A stretch of DNA of 64,000 nucleotides. It comes from Strigops habroptila (Eukaryota > Chordata > Aves > Psittaciformes > Psittacidae). The stretch spans positions 97,332,743-97,396,742 of the forward strand of contig NC_044278.2 of the NCBI RefSeq assembly GCF_004027225.2, in the 5' to 3' direction. Of this stretch, positions 30,691 to 43,460 are shown piece after piece. A program made the translations under genes and the position numbers. Each line of letters opens with the position of its first letter. The stretch's first letter is position 1. The notes below the pieces were generated by a model. The model did not search any database. It was not told the DNA's origin and worked only from the letters and a program-made list of their open reading frames with translations.

Positions 30691-33330
30691 CTTTGATTCT
30701 GGACTAACTATGATTTGTCATTGTTCAAGTTGCTATACTGCTATGTTTCAGCTATGTTGACAGACTGCAAAGGTAATGTATAGTGAAATGTTCTTTGAAA
30801 TAAAATCTCTATTTGGAACAACCAAGAACGTACTGGGCTTGTGTTTGCAAATACAAGTTTCAGTATTTCTTTCAAGTACTTTAATTGCAGCTCTTGTGAG
30901 TATGAGAAAAACAGGACAGTCTTCTGTCCTCTTCTTCCTCTGATTTGCAAGTGGGTGTTGTGAGTTTGGCTGGGCCTGGAAGGAAACTTGCTATGGTGCG
31001 AATGTTCTTACCTTCTTGCAAATTGCCTTCCTTTCTGGATTGAGATGGGAACAATCCTTTTGTCTCTCATTTACTTATGCTCTAGCAAAGTGTAGCCTAA
31101 TGGATGCCTCCTGGTATCTCCACATCTTCAGCTATTGAAAGTTGATGCCATTCCCACAAGGAGGAGTAGCAATGTGGGTATTGTTAATCTGTTAATAGGT
31201 AAAGAGGAGCAATAGAATGGTATTTAATGTTAGTCTGCTCTATGTCCTGTCCCTTCTAAATTTTGATCTGGGGAAAGGAATGACGAGCCTGAAGCAAATA
31301 GTTCAGTGTCTTTTCTGGGGGCAGATTTCAGGGCCAGGAAGGGACTAGGCTGAGAAATCTTTAGGGAATGGCCAAAGCCCAGTGCATGGGAAGGAAAGTA
31401 GTACTGGCCTAAAAAGGTTAGGAAAAGACAAACTGAAACCTACAATTTTGTTATGTGCAAATTCCATGTGAGGAGTGCCTGCTGACTTTTTTGTAAACCT
31501 GTTTGGGATTTGCACTGTTTGGGAATGGCTGTGTGTAAGAATTCCCATTCTGGTTTTAACAAACTTTGAAGTGGGGGGTGCTTGGTCTGTAGGATTAAGT
31601 CTTTGCAACTGGATGATAGTGGGAGCAACTGCACACTTTAGAGAAAAGGAAGTCTAAAGGATCCTCTTTCTAAAGGACTGGTGCCATTTGCAAATGTAGC
31701 AGTTGGTGCAGAGAAGTGCTGGAGAATGGCGTGCATAGGTAAGCACCTAATCACCATGCCTGATCTGAGCCTTTGCTTTCAGAATAGAAATTGAAGGCTT
31801 TAGCTGTGTCAGCATGCTGCAGAAATAGCTGAGCTGCTGCTGACTTGAGCCACATTCATCTGATGTTGCTTCTAAGTGAGCCCTGCTAATGTGGCATTGC
31901 ACTCAAACTGGTTTTCTCTGTGGTACTGCTCTGTGACATAGGGCTGTGCCAGGCTCTTCAGCACAAGTGAACTTGCAGCCAGTAAGCTGCTTTGCCCCAG
32001 AATGCTCATGTATTTTCTTCTCTGAGTGTTTTGTGGTGAGTTATCCACATGCCCCAGTGTAACCCCAGTGTAATCTAAGGAGAAACGATTAAGATGGCCC
32101 TGCCTTTGACTTCAAATTTTTGAAATGGGGAATTGTCATGCAGCTGAAGTTAACACAGACAAATTAATAAGTAATGTTCCTGAATGCAAAAGAAAAACAC
32201 CATCCGCTTTAGTCACCTCTCGAGGGCTATATTTACAGGCACCTCGGGGAATTCTCAATAAACAACAGGGAGCAATTATTTCTGCTAGATTGTAATATGT
32301 TTTGTTCATCTCTCTGACAGTATAAGTACTGTGTGGATTGTTGTATTCAAATGGCTTGGAAAAAGATTATTTTCAATAAAACTGAGTTGCTCTAAAATGC
32401 AAATGTTGGGGTGGTTTTGCATATGATGTTTTTGCTTCTGAAATAATTAAAGCCATTTTTCTAAAGCACATCTTCTAACTGTTGGCCCTTGCTGGCCTGC
32501 TAGTGGGCATCTGCTCTGAACAGGTTTGATCATGCAGCTCAGCCTGAGAAGCCCAATAATGAAGAAAATGCTACAAATTACTTCAAATGGATATTGTCAC
32601 ATATGTGAGATGGTGTATTGCAATAAGCATGTCGATCCTAGTGTTGCAAGATGTTTGTGCTTATGGTTTTAACGGTGATTTAAAACATCCACTCAGTGGT
32701 GTAGTTTCCTCTCTTGTACAGCTGAGAAAGGATTCTCTGGGGAGCAGTTGGCTTTGAATGACCCATCTGGGACTAATGTGACTACTGGCAGGAATGAAGA
32801 CTTAAGCAAAATGAAGCTAGAGCCAGATCTTCAAAGATAATATAGCTGATGGATGCCCACAGAAACAGCCAGATCCGTAATCCAGCTGTATGTCAAACTC
32901 ATAAATTACATATGAAAAGCCGCCTCTCATTTTTTCTCAAATAACAAGCAGCAGATTTGTGTCCTTTGAGAAGGCTGCTCCCTGCTGCTGCAGCTTTTGG
33001 AAATGGCTAAGTCTGAAATGCTGTGTTCGGTTTGTTTGTCAATATTAAAAAGTGTTTTGTGGAAAATATTCTTATTTGGGGAAAAGTTTTAAAACTTTGG
33101 AGCTAAAATGCTTCCACTGTAGTTTTTAGATTATCTATCACAATGACATTCGACCCGTAGTGATGGACAGTATCAAGAAGTGTGTGATGAGCTATTCTAT
33201 GCAGCATGGGGACCTCAACTGGAGGCTTATTTATGTTGCTAGTGTTTGAGATCTGAGCAGTAGTTGAGCCTCATAATATTCAGAGGTGTACAGCAGAGGA
33301 GCAGTATTCAATTTGTACCCTCTGGCTTTA

Positions 33331-33762
33331 TAGAATCATAGAATGATTTAGATTGGAAAAGACCTTTAAGATTGTGGGGTCCAACAATTAACCCAGCACT
33401 ACCAAGTCTACCACTAAACCATGTCCCTAAGTGTCACATCTACACATGTTTAAATACCTCCACGGATGAAGGAGAGACTCAACCACTTCCCTGGGCAGCC
33501 TGTTCAATGGTTGACAACCCTTTTGGTGAAAAAACTTTTCCTGATAGCCAATTTAAACCTCCCGTGGTGCAATTTGAGGCCATTTCCTTTTGTCTTATTG
33601 CTTGTTACTTGGGATAAGAGATTGACAGCCACCTTGCTACAACCTCCTTTCAGGTAGTTGTAGAGAGTGAATCAGAATTCTATGAGAGTGATAATGTCTC
33701 TCTTCAGCCTCCTTTTCTCCAGGCTAAAAAACCTCAGTTCCCTCTGCCACTCTTCATAGGAA
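33331..33762 (-). repeat. CR1 LINE fragment, longest in window
   Basis: Reversed CR1 with tail ATAGAATCATAGAATGATTT, then CCACTAAACCATGTCCC, CCACTTCCCTGGGCAGCCTG, CAATTTGAGGCCATTTCCTT and TCTTCAGCCTCCTTTTCTCC. It ends about 370 bp before the STOML3 start codon, so it may lie in the STOML3 promoter or 5' UTR region. Confidence 0.92.
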
Positions 33763-34127
33763 TTTCCTCTTTGTTTTCTTTTTGTGTTTTGTCTTGTTCT
33801 TTTTTTTTCTCTCTGGTGACAGATACCACTGATAGAAACAGAGAAACAATTTCTGGCTTGCATTTTGTGGGGTCTAAAACCAGCTGAGACAAGAAGGCAG
33901 CCAGAGAAAACCATGGAGTTACTTCAGAGACAACCCTTATCCACAAGACTTTGTTTTTGTAAACATCTCCTCACCAGGGTAACTAACTCCCAGAGGACTC
34001 TCATACAAGTGGGGATTTCTCCTACTTTCACCCTGCTTCTCGCTTCAGCACTTCTCATGAGCACTGTGCAGCTTTGAGGTATGCTGCTGTTTCGTCTGTG
34101 AGGGGATCAGAGCTTCCCTCAAATGTG

Positions 34128-37100
34128 ATGGATCCCCAGAAAGAGACGCCCAAGGAAAACAAGACAGAGCATCTAATTGGTAAGCCTCACTATGTGTACG
34201 TGTCTTTTTTCTCTATAAAAAGGAGCAAAACTAACAAAACAAAAAAAAGTTCATTTGATCCCAGGCATTCCTCATGTCTCCCACATAGGCTGCAGATGAA
34301 AATTCAAGATCTGCCATTGTGGGTGACACTAAATTGCCTCATTCTGCTGTGCCAGCATGCATCAGCATCTCCTTTGGGCAAAATAACCCCAGGGGCTAAA
34401 ATGGCTGATTCAGCTACTCTTACACTTCCATATATAGGGATGGGATGGAAAGGGGAAAATGTAAGTTAGAGAAGGTAGAAGAATTTTCCAGCCCCAAAAA
34501 ATCACTTGATGTGTTTGGATTTATTGTGATGGAACACTTGATGCTCTCTTCAAGCAACAGAACTGATGCCAAATCTAGTTATTACTGGCAATGTGTGCTG
34601 TTTTTGCTGTACTGCCTGGCTGTAAGTACGGCTAGTGTGATGGGACAAGCATGAGTCTCAGCAGGGTTGATTTGGGTGCTTGTAGGAAGCAGTAGGATGC
34701 ATAGTGGTTAAAAGAGGCTGAGTCTACTCCATCTCTTTATTGCTCTGGGAGACTTGGGAGTTTTTTGTCCAGAGTTCTTTATATTCTTCACAATACAACT
34801 TGGACATGAGCTTTTCATTTGCTCTTCAAATTTGACACACATATAACAATTTTCTATATCAAGTGTGTTGATGATGTACCATGTCGAGCATTTCAAGAAA
34901 AAAGGAACTGAATCTTACAAGTGTCCTTATTCTACACTATTGTGTTTTTCTAGGGTCTTTCATTTGACTTGTGGCTAAATGGTTTGAAACTTCAGGGTAA
35001 TCGGAGAACATTTGTGGTGGGGTTTTTTAACTAGGTCTTGAACATGAACATATTTATGTGTGAGTGATTAAATCTGCAGCACAGCTCTCAAAAGTAGGAT
35101 GGTCAAAACCACACACAGCAAATGGTTTGGTTGTAACACCCAGGTTTGCAGTGAACATTGCCAGCAGGCACAGTCCAGCGACGCACAGAGGTATCTAAAG
35201 AAGAAGGAGCTACAGGAGGGCTGCATTGTGTCTTCTCCTCCAGGGCTGCTAGGGGTTTTCTGACGAACCTGTCAGTCCTGCTCTGCTGGTCTGTTAGCTT
35301 GTGCCTTACAGATCAGGCAGCCTCACCATGTTTCACTGTGGTGACAAGTTTTTTTTTTCCTCACAAAGTATAAAATGAATTGTTCTATATTTACCAGTTT
35401 CTATCTGCATATGAATTTTATTTGATGTTAGAAATTCCCAGTGCTACCCTATGCCTTTGAAGTAACATAACCAAAGCACACTACATCTTTCCATTTCATC
35501 AGCATGGGGGAGGTTTTCTGAGGAGACCTCTGAGCCTTCGTCCCTCTCCTTGTGTTGGGAAACAGGCTGTGTCATTCAGTTCCCTATCTCTTGATGCTCA
35601 TGCCTGCAAAAATCCTCTTCTGGCCAAAACCTGGCAGCCAGGCAGCCGTTGGGGCTGTCCATGCTGCATCTCTGCTGCTGCTGCTTTTCTCATGACTCTC
35701 CTGATCCAAGGCATTTCTGCATTTAGCAAGACTGAATTGATCTTGCAGCACTCTGCTGTGGTGGCAGGACTGTCCCGTTTCACTCCTTGCCCTCTTTTGT
35801 GCATCTTCTTGGAGGACATCAGCAGCTCCAGCTGCTCTGCTCTTCAAATAGCAGCTGCTCCCGATCAGCTTTTCTTTACAAAGAGACTCCTAAATTTTTG
35901 GTATTTGAACAACTCAACTGCCGCCTTCCCTTCAGGCACTAAAATAATCAAATTATTTTGATTTCATTATAATGAAGTTTTGGGATGAGACAAGCTGAAC
36001 GCAGTGGGAGAATTGCTCAAAATGCATGAGCATGCATTTTGACAAGCACTGATTTTGAAGCTTCTGGTCCTGTGGATGAACTGGTCCATCGGTATTCACC
36101 AAAATCTTCATCTAAAGACAGCAGGAGTTCCCCTCCTGATTACCTTTTCATACTAATTAAATCTTTTTTATCCAGCCATGGCATGCTGGCACAGTTTCAT
36201 ATCCATGGATACTCCACCTTATGATTTATTTCTCCTTCACAGCCCCCAGCTGTGTCTTTCATTTTAATTCTTTCTTACCTGTTGCAAAATGTACTTTCTG
36301 AGCCTTTTATTCTTTTTGGCAGAAGGGCCGTAAAGTTGGATGCTTGGTTAGGCCTTTTATAGCTTTCCGTGAGCAATGGGAGGGAGGAAAAGGGAGTCAA
36401 TCTCTGTGGACTTTGCAATCTCTCATGATCGCACTGGGCTAGATCTACGTCCCTTAGATAAATCTCTTCAAAATTTGCATTCATTGCTGCTCTTCCTTAT
36501 ATTTTTTTATAGCTGACAGGCGGGAAGGAATTGGTGTCTGTGGCTGGATCCTGGTTTCCTTTTCATTCCTTCTGGTGCTTATTACCTTTCCTATTTCCAT
36601 CTGGATGTGTATGAAGGTAAGCTAGTGGGATTTGGGGCACATAGAGAACACAATTATCTCTGCTGTTATCATCTGTGCTGTTATTTATGTTAATTGATTT
36701 CTTGATTTTGTTAAGACAAGGCATTTTACGTTCACTTTTTGGAAATCATAAGGGTTTGTAGTGAAGATGTGAACTGGGACTGGGATGCATGTTCTTCCAT
36801 TGACTTTCTATATCACCACAACTTACTCGTTTGATTTCTTCCAATCTCAACTTCCATCATCAGTTAAGCTTCCTTGCTTTACACCAGTGAGGGAATAAAT
36901 CTACAAACCTTTCTGAAGAACTCATATTTGATGCTGCCGGTGATTAACATGAGTACATGGGGACATGGGTCGCTGTATTGAGCAACTATATAACCTAAAG
37001 CCACAAAATGCCCCTTCAAGACATGAGTAATTTAAAGCAGTTTTTAGGGGTGAGTTACCAGGATGATTGCCCCAAACACCAGGCCTTGAGTAGTCCTGAT

Positions 37101-40100
37101 ACACTAACTGAAGCAGTTAGCTAGGTGATCTGAGGTGAGGCATACTCCTCTGAGTGTAGTAGTGATGTTGAGAGAGTTGTGGGTAGCCTTATTAAATCAG
37201 CGGCAATTCTTTCATATTTTGTTTGTTTTGTAACATGTTTGAGAGCCAGGGTCTGAGTTTTTCCAGCAAAGCATGAGGTGGGGAGAAGATGTAAGATGCC
37301 TAATGTTTTGCAGTTTTGTTGGTTCTGATATTATCTGTACTTGTTTTCCACATTTAATGTGGACGCCAAAGAGTAAAAAAATAAGACCAGAGAGTGGGAA
37401 TAGAATTAGTTGTAAAATTCTGAATTTAAAATATTTTCCCAGGTTATCAGAGAATATGAACGTGCTGTTGTATTTCGTCTGGGACGTATACTGTCTAAGA
37501 AAGCAAAGGGACCAGGTGAGTGCATGCAGTTTTATCTGTTAAGATGCACTGTTTTTATGTAGTTACAATGCACTCTAACCACATCAAGAGTTGCAGAGGT
37601 CCATGAAGCACAGCAGAAGGTTGAGGATCTTGATACCAGGTATGGCTTTGCTGCTGAGTAGGTTGGACAATGAATGGTAGGTTGACCTCATGCTGCAGAC
37701 ACTGGTGGGGGACCAGGGAGGGTTACATGCAGCCTTCAGGTCTGCCAAGGGCTATTTTGAGTGACTGGGCCACTCATTCTCCATGTGCCTCACTTCCAAC
37801 ACTGCTTGTTGCTGCCAGCAATTTAGCTGTCTTCTGCTCTGAAAATGGCAAACATGTCAGGGCAGGGACACTGCATCTATACAGAGTTTGGTGCAGTAAC
37901 TTAGGATCAGGTTATATATCACAAATACAAACCAAACCCAGCAACATGAGATATTTGTGTTGGTGTGGTTACCACCTTTGCGCAACGAAACTGGGCAAAC
38001 TGGAAGCTGAAATAAGGCGAAAAAGTCCTTTTCAGGTCTTGTCCTTCCTCTTGAATAACAATCACGTGGTCCAAAGGGCAGCTAGAGCAGCTGCAGAATT
38101 CTTCTTTGTGGCTCTGGGCACCTAAGCAAGGTGCTGAGATGGGAAGACTAGTTATGTCAAGCCTCCTTCTCCAGTGAAGGGAGAGTGGGGACTCCTTCAC
38201 AGGATGTGCCAGAACCTGGGACAATGTTCCTCATGTTGGAGCCTACAGGTGGTGCAGGAATCTGGACCTGGGGTATATCTTTCCTTGAGACACACATGGC
38301 TTATGATTTAAAAAGGGGAAACCAAACAAAGGCGTGGAAGGAATTTTTGTCAAAAGTCTCATGGCAGATTTGAGACCACACTTGCAATCTCCCCATTCCC
38401 AGTCCAGGGCCCCAGGTCATTAAGCTCTAATAAATTCACATTATTTGCAGATATCTGCATTTTCCTCTGTTACTTGAAAATGCAAAACTTCACTGTCATC
38501 ACCTCCTGTTGCAGGAAGAACAGCTGTAGTAATAAGGTGGGCACATTTCCCACCCTGTGGATATTTCCATCTGTTTGCTTTGTGCAGGATACCTGGTTCT
38601 AAGGTTAGCTTTCAGTGGCATTTCATCTAATTATTTTTGGTTTTCAGGTATAATCCTCATACTTCCATGTACAGACACGTTCATCAAGGTTGATCTTAGA
38701 ACAGTTACCTGTAACATTCCTCCACAAGAGGTAACTATTCTCTAGCAGCCATCTAAGACAAATAAAAGGTAGAGGTGATTCATAGCATGATCAAAAGTAG
38801 TGCAGATGTTTTCTAGTCTTGCAGCTGTGAATTACCATAGAATTTATCTTATTTGCTGTATATTCTGACTTTCAAACTGCTTTCAAAACTTCTTGAAGGC
38901 AAAAGATGCCAAGGAGGGAAGAGATAGTAGAGCACCATGAGTGCTCTGCTGAGGCCAACTGTCTGCTGAGGCACAGGGGACCTGTCTGGCAAAAGATGAC
39001 ACAACTCCTCTATGAATACTTCAATGTTTTTCAGAGTTTCTTCTTAAAATTTCTTGCACTTTGTTTTTTATTTTTGCTTTAATTTGCTGGTGTTTCTTGG
39101 AAATACTTCGTTTAGGGGAAGTAGCACAGATTTTCCAAACTGTATGCAATGTATAAAATCATGAATGGCCCTTTCTACAAGAAAGGAAGAGTATAACCAT
39201 CATCTATTATTGCAGAAGAAATTGATTCAACTTATGAGATTTACTTACTATTGAAACAGTTGTTTAAAGGGTATGTACTTTGGTGGTGCTGGATAGCTTC
39301 CTTGAAGTTATTTCTCAGGGGAATGACAAAGAAACCAAAAGAAGTTCTTGGTTTCCTTGAATTATCAGGGCCTTTTCTTCACTAAGGGAACAAAAGATGT
39401 TCTCCTTCCTTAGCAAAAGATGTGTCATTGGATCCTTCTCTAATTCTGTGCATTTCTCAAACACAGATTCTCACAAAAGATGCTGTGACTACCCAAGTCG
39501 ATGGGGTGCTGTACTACAGGATCCACAGTGCTGTCAGCGCTGTTGCTAACGTCACTGATGTGCACTCAGCTACCTTCCTCTTGGCACAGGCAACCCTGAG
39601 AAATGTTCTGGGTACACAGACCTTGGCTCAGCTCCTGGCAGGCCGTGAGGAGATTGCACACAGTATCCAGGTAAATCCAGCTCGCAAAATTCACTGGCAA
39701 GCATGGAGATGTGTTCTGGGGAGTAGCAAATTAGAAACAATCTCTTTCTTCAACAATGACAGCAAAATTTTCCGTTACGTTTCTTTCAGTTATACATCTC
39801 CTTGCCTAGAGTCAGAAAGAATTATTCTAAAGGTATTTCCCCAGGTTCTTGTAGAAGACTTATTTCCTATCAAAAAGCAACAAAGATTCTGAAATTATCC
39901 AGTGACTGAATAAGTCAGTTTAGCCTTTGCACAGAGGCTGCTGCAAGTCATGAGAAACTCTGCTGCTTGTGGGAAGCTCTGTCTTGATCAGACCCTTGAT
40001 TGAGATTTAATCAAGACAAGGCTTGTATCTCCTGTCTTAACAACATACAGTACAGAACCAAGTTGGTTTATGCTTTAAAATGCCATCTGTTTTGCTATTT

Positions 40101-41166
40101 TATTTGGCAGCCAAGGAGGGAGCAGAGAAATCCAGCACCTGCTTTACTCTTTTCAGTCAGAGATGAGGCACAGTCAAATCAAAGAGAGATTGTGCACCTT
40201 TCCAGCCAGGAGAGCAGCAGTGGGCAGAGCCAGGGTCATGACGGTGACATGAGTGCAGTAGCTCATAGAGATCTGAGCACAGAAGCGCATATCAGTGCTA
40301 CAGGGCTGTGCTGTGTCTTTCACTCATAGTGTACTTTTATGTGCTTTTACAGTGTTGTGCTGGTTTAGGAAGTTGCCATAGAATTACTTTGTAAAAGAGA
40401 GAAGTTTGGTCAGCATCCACCTAAAGAAAAGATGGAGATCATAATTTAGGAAGCAGTAGAGAAGCCACACAGGAGCCACTGGTGTTGATCAGCAAGTTCC
40501 ATAGGTTGTGGTACCTGCTGTATGCACACCACATTGGACAGTAGGGCCCCTGGAGGGCTCCGTCTTTCTGTTGGGCAGGTTTGCACACTGACTTTCCTTC
40601 TGTTCAAGCAGCAGGGTTCATGGCATGGTTTTCTCTCTGCCCACATTGTGCTCTTCGTGATGGGTTGTGTGTTTGCCCCCAAGGCTATCCTTGACAGCGT
40701 TACAGAGCAGTGGGGAATCAAAGTGGCCCGTGTGGAGATCAAAGATGTCAGGATTCCTGTGGCCATGCAGAGGGCCATGGCAGCCGAAGCAGAGGCTGCT
40801 CGAGAGACAAGAGCTAAGGTGAGACCCAAGGCAGTGTCTACCCCCAGGCTCTTGTGTCCTTGTCCCAGGCATCCAAGTGCATTTTTTTTTCTCCTCATTG
40901 TAAAGTTGGATTTGCCCCACTATGGGTAGTGTCACAGTGCCATTTCCACTTCTCTTACTTTACAGGTTGTGGCAGCAGAAGGAGAAATGAATGCTTCTAA
41001 AGCCCTCAAGCAGGCCTCCATGGTGCTGGCTGAGTCTCCAGCAGGTCTCCAACTGCGCTACCTGCAAACATTAACAGACTTGGCAGCAGAAAATAATTCC
41101 ACCATTGTTTTCCCTCTCCCTATAAATATGCTTGTGAGTTTGGGGCAGAAAAGTAAAGGGGGTTAA
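34128..41166 (+). CDS. STOML3: Stomatin-like protein 3
   Basis: Seven coding exons: 34128-34179, 36513-36616, 37443-37515, 38648-38730, 39467-39670, 40684-40818 and 40966-41166, all in phase, giving 283 aa (human 291). Residues 1-27 are a polar cytosolic N-terminus with Cys27 in VCGW, the palmitoylated position of stomatins. Residues 28-50 form the membrane hairpin (ends PISIWMCM; Pro44 is the hairpin proline). Residues 53 onward are the SPFH/prohibitin domain ([72 protein letters not shown]). A helical part with [13 protein letters not shown] follows, then the conserved STIVFPLP. In mammals STOML3 binds cholesterol-rich membrane and sensitises Piezo and acid-sensing channels in mechanoreceptor and olfactory neurons. 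The start is chosen because it matches the family N-terminus; an in-frame ATG at 34074 would add 18 residues. The last 11 residues differ from mammals. Confidence 0.97.
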
Positions 41167-41410
41167 AGACTGTTCTATGCTAGCTCCTTGGGCAGAGAGG
41201 TTTAAATGGTTTCCCAGGACTCAAGGGGTTCCAGACTACCAGAATTAAAGTAGAAGCATGCTTGGATCCTCTGTATCAAAAATAAGAGTGAAGATAGTTG
41301 AATAATCACACATAGCTCCCACATTTTATGACTATATTTGTGAAGTTCAAGTGCTAACCAGTTTCAACTGACTCATCTCTAAGTGAAATGGAAGAAAATA
41401 TGTAAAATAC

Positions 41411-41416
41411 AATAAA
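41411..41416 (+). promoter_or_regulatory. STOML3 candidate poly(A) signal
   Basis: AATAAA 245 nt after the STOML3 stop codon. A second AATAAA lies at 41771-41776. Confidence 0.55.
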
Positions 41417-43331
41417 ATATGTAAAATGCAGTTAGATCTAATATGAAATTTTAATGATGCTTTCACCACATTTTACAGAGTCTTCAGTATAGAAATTATT
41501 TGGTCATTTGTCTGCTAAGCAATAACCTCTGAGCTTTTGATATACTCCACACAGCAAGATCAAATGGTGGTATTTAACTCATGTTCTGTAGAATGAAAAG
41601 AAAGACTTAGGCCCCTAACCTTAGAGGTATTCTTTCATAACTAGGAGAATTACTGAATAATTGGTATGTCAGTGGAACAGCCTGTTTGTCTCATATAAGT
41701 AGAAATTAACATTTGCTTTACTGAACTCAGCTGGATTTTGCTGTATCACTGACACTTCTATGAGCTCTGTAATAAAAGGAAGGGAATATATGTCCAGGCA
41801 TTGCAGTCACATTTCCTAAATCTGAAAGCTGGGGCAAACCTCGAGGAAAACAGGTTGCCCTAAGTTGATCTAAGTGTCTGTCTTGCACCTTCAGGAGGTT
41901 TCTTATCCTCCTTTGCAGGTGTCATGAAGAGGAGGTTCAGGTTTTCATAAAATGAGCCTTCCTCACCCTCCATCCGTGCAACGCCTGGCAGCACAGTGGA
42001 GGACATCACTGATATCTGAGTTCAGCTGTCATTATACTTGAGTTTACAGCCTTCAGCTGCGCAGTTCACAGTGCTCGCACACAGTGATGAGCTGTCTGCT
42101 GTGAATTGGAAGGCTCTCATGGTGTAGCTGTTCTGGTAGGTGCTGCTGCCATATAGTGTCTTGTCCATCCATGCAAGGCTCACTGCTGCTGCTCCTATCC
42201 AGTAGGGTCATTTGACTCCAAATTAACCAGATCAGCATGGACTTAGTAATTATCATATTGTTGATATAGGCCCTTCTTGTTTTCACCACAGTGTAACACA
42301 AGCTGTCCAGGTGGCAAATTTTTGTGCTCAGTAGCTGCTGGCAGGAAGACAGTGCTATGAGCATCTGAGGATGGTGACCTGTTCAGGAAACACAGCTTTT
42401 CATTGCAGCTCTGCTCTGCTTTAGACATGACTGCCAAATGGCATACTGCTGGCAAACTAAAGAACTAAAATCCTGTATTTGCAAACCATCCATTTATAAG
42501 TGTTATCAAAACACTTTCTACAGGCTTTTTCTTATCCTAAGAAAAGAGAGGTTTTGAGTTTTGGGGAGCTGTTTTTCATTGTCAACATAGTTTGCCATTT
42601 GTGAAAGCCTTTATAACTGTGGCAGCAAAACCCTTCCCTTTCCCTAGCAAACATTGCATCTCTACTACAGAGCTGTTTGCATGGCCACAGTAGCAGCAAT
42701 GCTTTAGAAATTACAACCCCAGATTGAATCAGGTTTTTTTTTTAAGTAATGCAAATTAATTAAACTCCAGAAAAAAGAAAAGCTTGAAAGATGTGACTAC
42801 AGGGTGCAATTAAAAGGCAGTTCTGTGCCCTCAGTGAGCTACCAGCACTAATTAGCCCATGCAGGACTGCTGAGTCAGGCACTGGACACATCCAATCCAG
42901 TTGCCCATCCTTGGTACTGGGCCAGTTCCAGCTTCAGATGTGTGTATGAGATTTCTGCTGTGGTATGAGTGGGGTTGTTCATTCCATCACATGAGGACTC
43001 ACAATTAAAATCAGAAATTAACTAACTGATGTGCTGAAGCATGAGTGTCAGTATCTCTTTCAGTAGCAGTGTAACAGAGGCTGTACTTGGTAAGCCCATG
43101 AATGCCTAGTCGTCTTTCTGACCTGTGCAAATTTCTTGGCCTCTTTTTCTGTCCAGTGACAATGACTGCAGGAATCAATAAGCTCCCCAAGCACAATAAT
43201 TTTTTGTTTGATCCGCTGCAGAATGATTGCACTGTTGTATAATGCATCAGGGAGACAGAAATTCCTGCTCTCTCTTCACCAGCGTCAAGGACAAAACCCA
43301 CAATAACTGTTAGAGTAACTGCAATCTTTCT

Positions 43332-43337
43332 TTTATT
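43332..43337 (-). promoter_or_regulatory. C4 candidate poly(A) signal
   Basis: TTTATT on the plus strand, that is AATAAA on the minus strand, 124 nt beyond the C4 stop codon. The short 3' UTR it implies resembles that of other C4 genes. Confidence 0.65.
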
Positions 43338-43460
43338 ACACACCTCCCCCCCTACATCTACAAGAAACAGCCCAATCAGCAAAACAGAATCATCAAGAAA
43401 AATTCTGGAAGGAGCCACATTGCAGTCACACGGACAGGATGTGAGGAGCAGAGCAATGGC

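Larger units (their letters stand above)
27775..34127. other. PROSER1 3' UTR and PROSER1-STOML3 intergenic
   Basis: About 6.3 kb with no recognised gene. The left part should be PROSER1 3' UTR (poly(A) candidates at 28708, 29239, 30799). It also holds a T29 run with a strong splice acceptor (see 30452), another AATAAA at 32375, an octamer ATGCAAAT at 32398, a long CR1 fragment at 33331-33762 and presumably the STOML3 promoter and 5' UTR close to 34128. The short open frames here look like chance. Confidence 0.6.
41167..43460. other. Tail-to-tail interval between STOML3 and C4
   Basis: The two genes converge here; stop codons are 2.3 kb apart. The left side is STOML3 3' UTR with AATAAA at 41411 and 41771. 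The right side is the C4 3' UTR with a minus-strand AATAAA at 43332-43337. No repeat was recognised. One possible alternative STOML3 terminal exon at 41895-41927 is discussed as a finding. Confidence 0.6.

Noticed and set aside
35569-35961. 130-codon plus frame with an 87-codon antisense frame in STOML3 intron 1
   Set aside because: No family resemblance, no splice signals tying it to a gene, and ordinary intronic composition.
37670-38125. 151-codon plus frame in STOML3 intron 3
   Set aside because: No recognisable domain and no flanking signals. Length alone is not convincing in a 1.1 kb intron.
40355-40440. Possible LTR start (TGTGCTGGTTTAGG) in a STOML3 intron
   Set aside because: No matching second LTR, terminal repeat or target-site duplication was visible, so a retroviral element cannot be supported.
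40446-40898. 150-codon minus frame opposite STOML3 exon 6
   Set aside because: It is the antisense shadow of a conserved coding exon (40684-40818) plus its intron.
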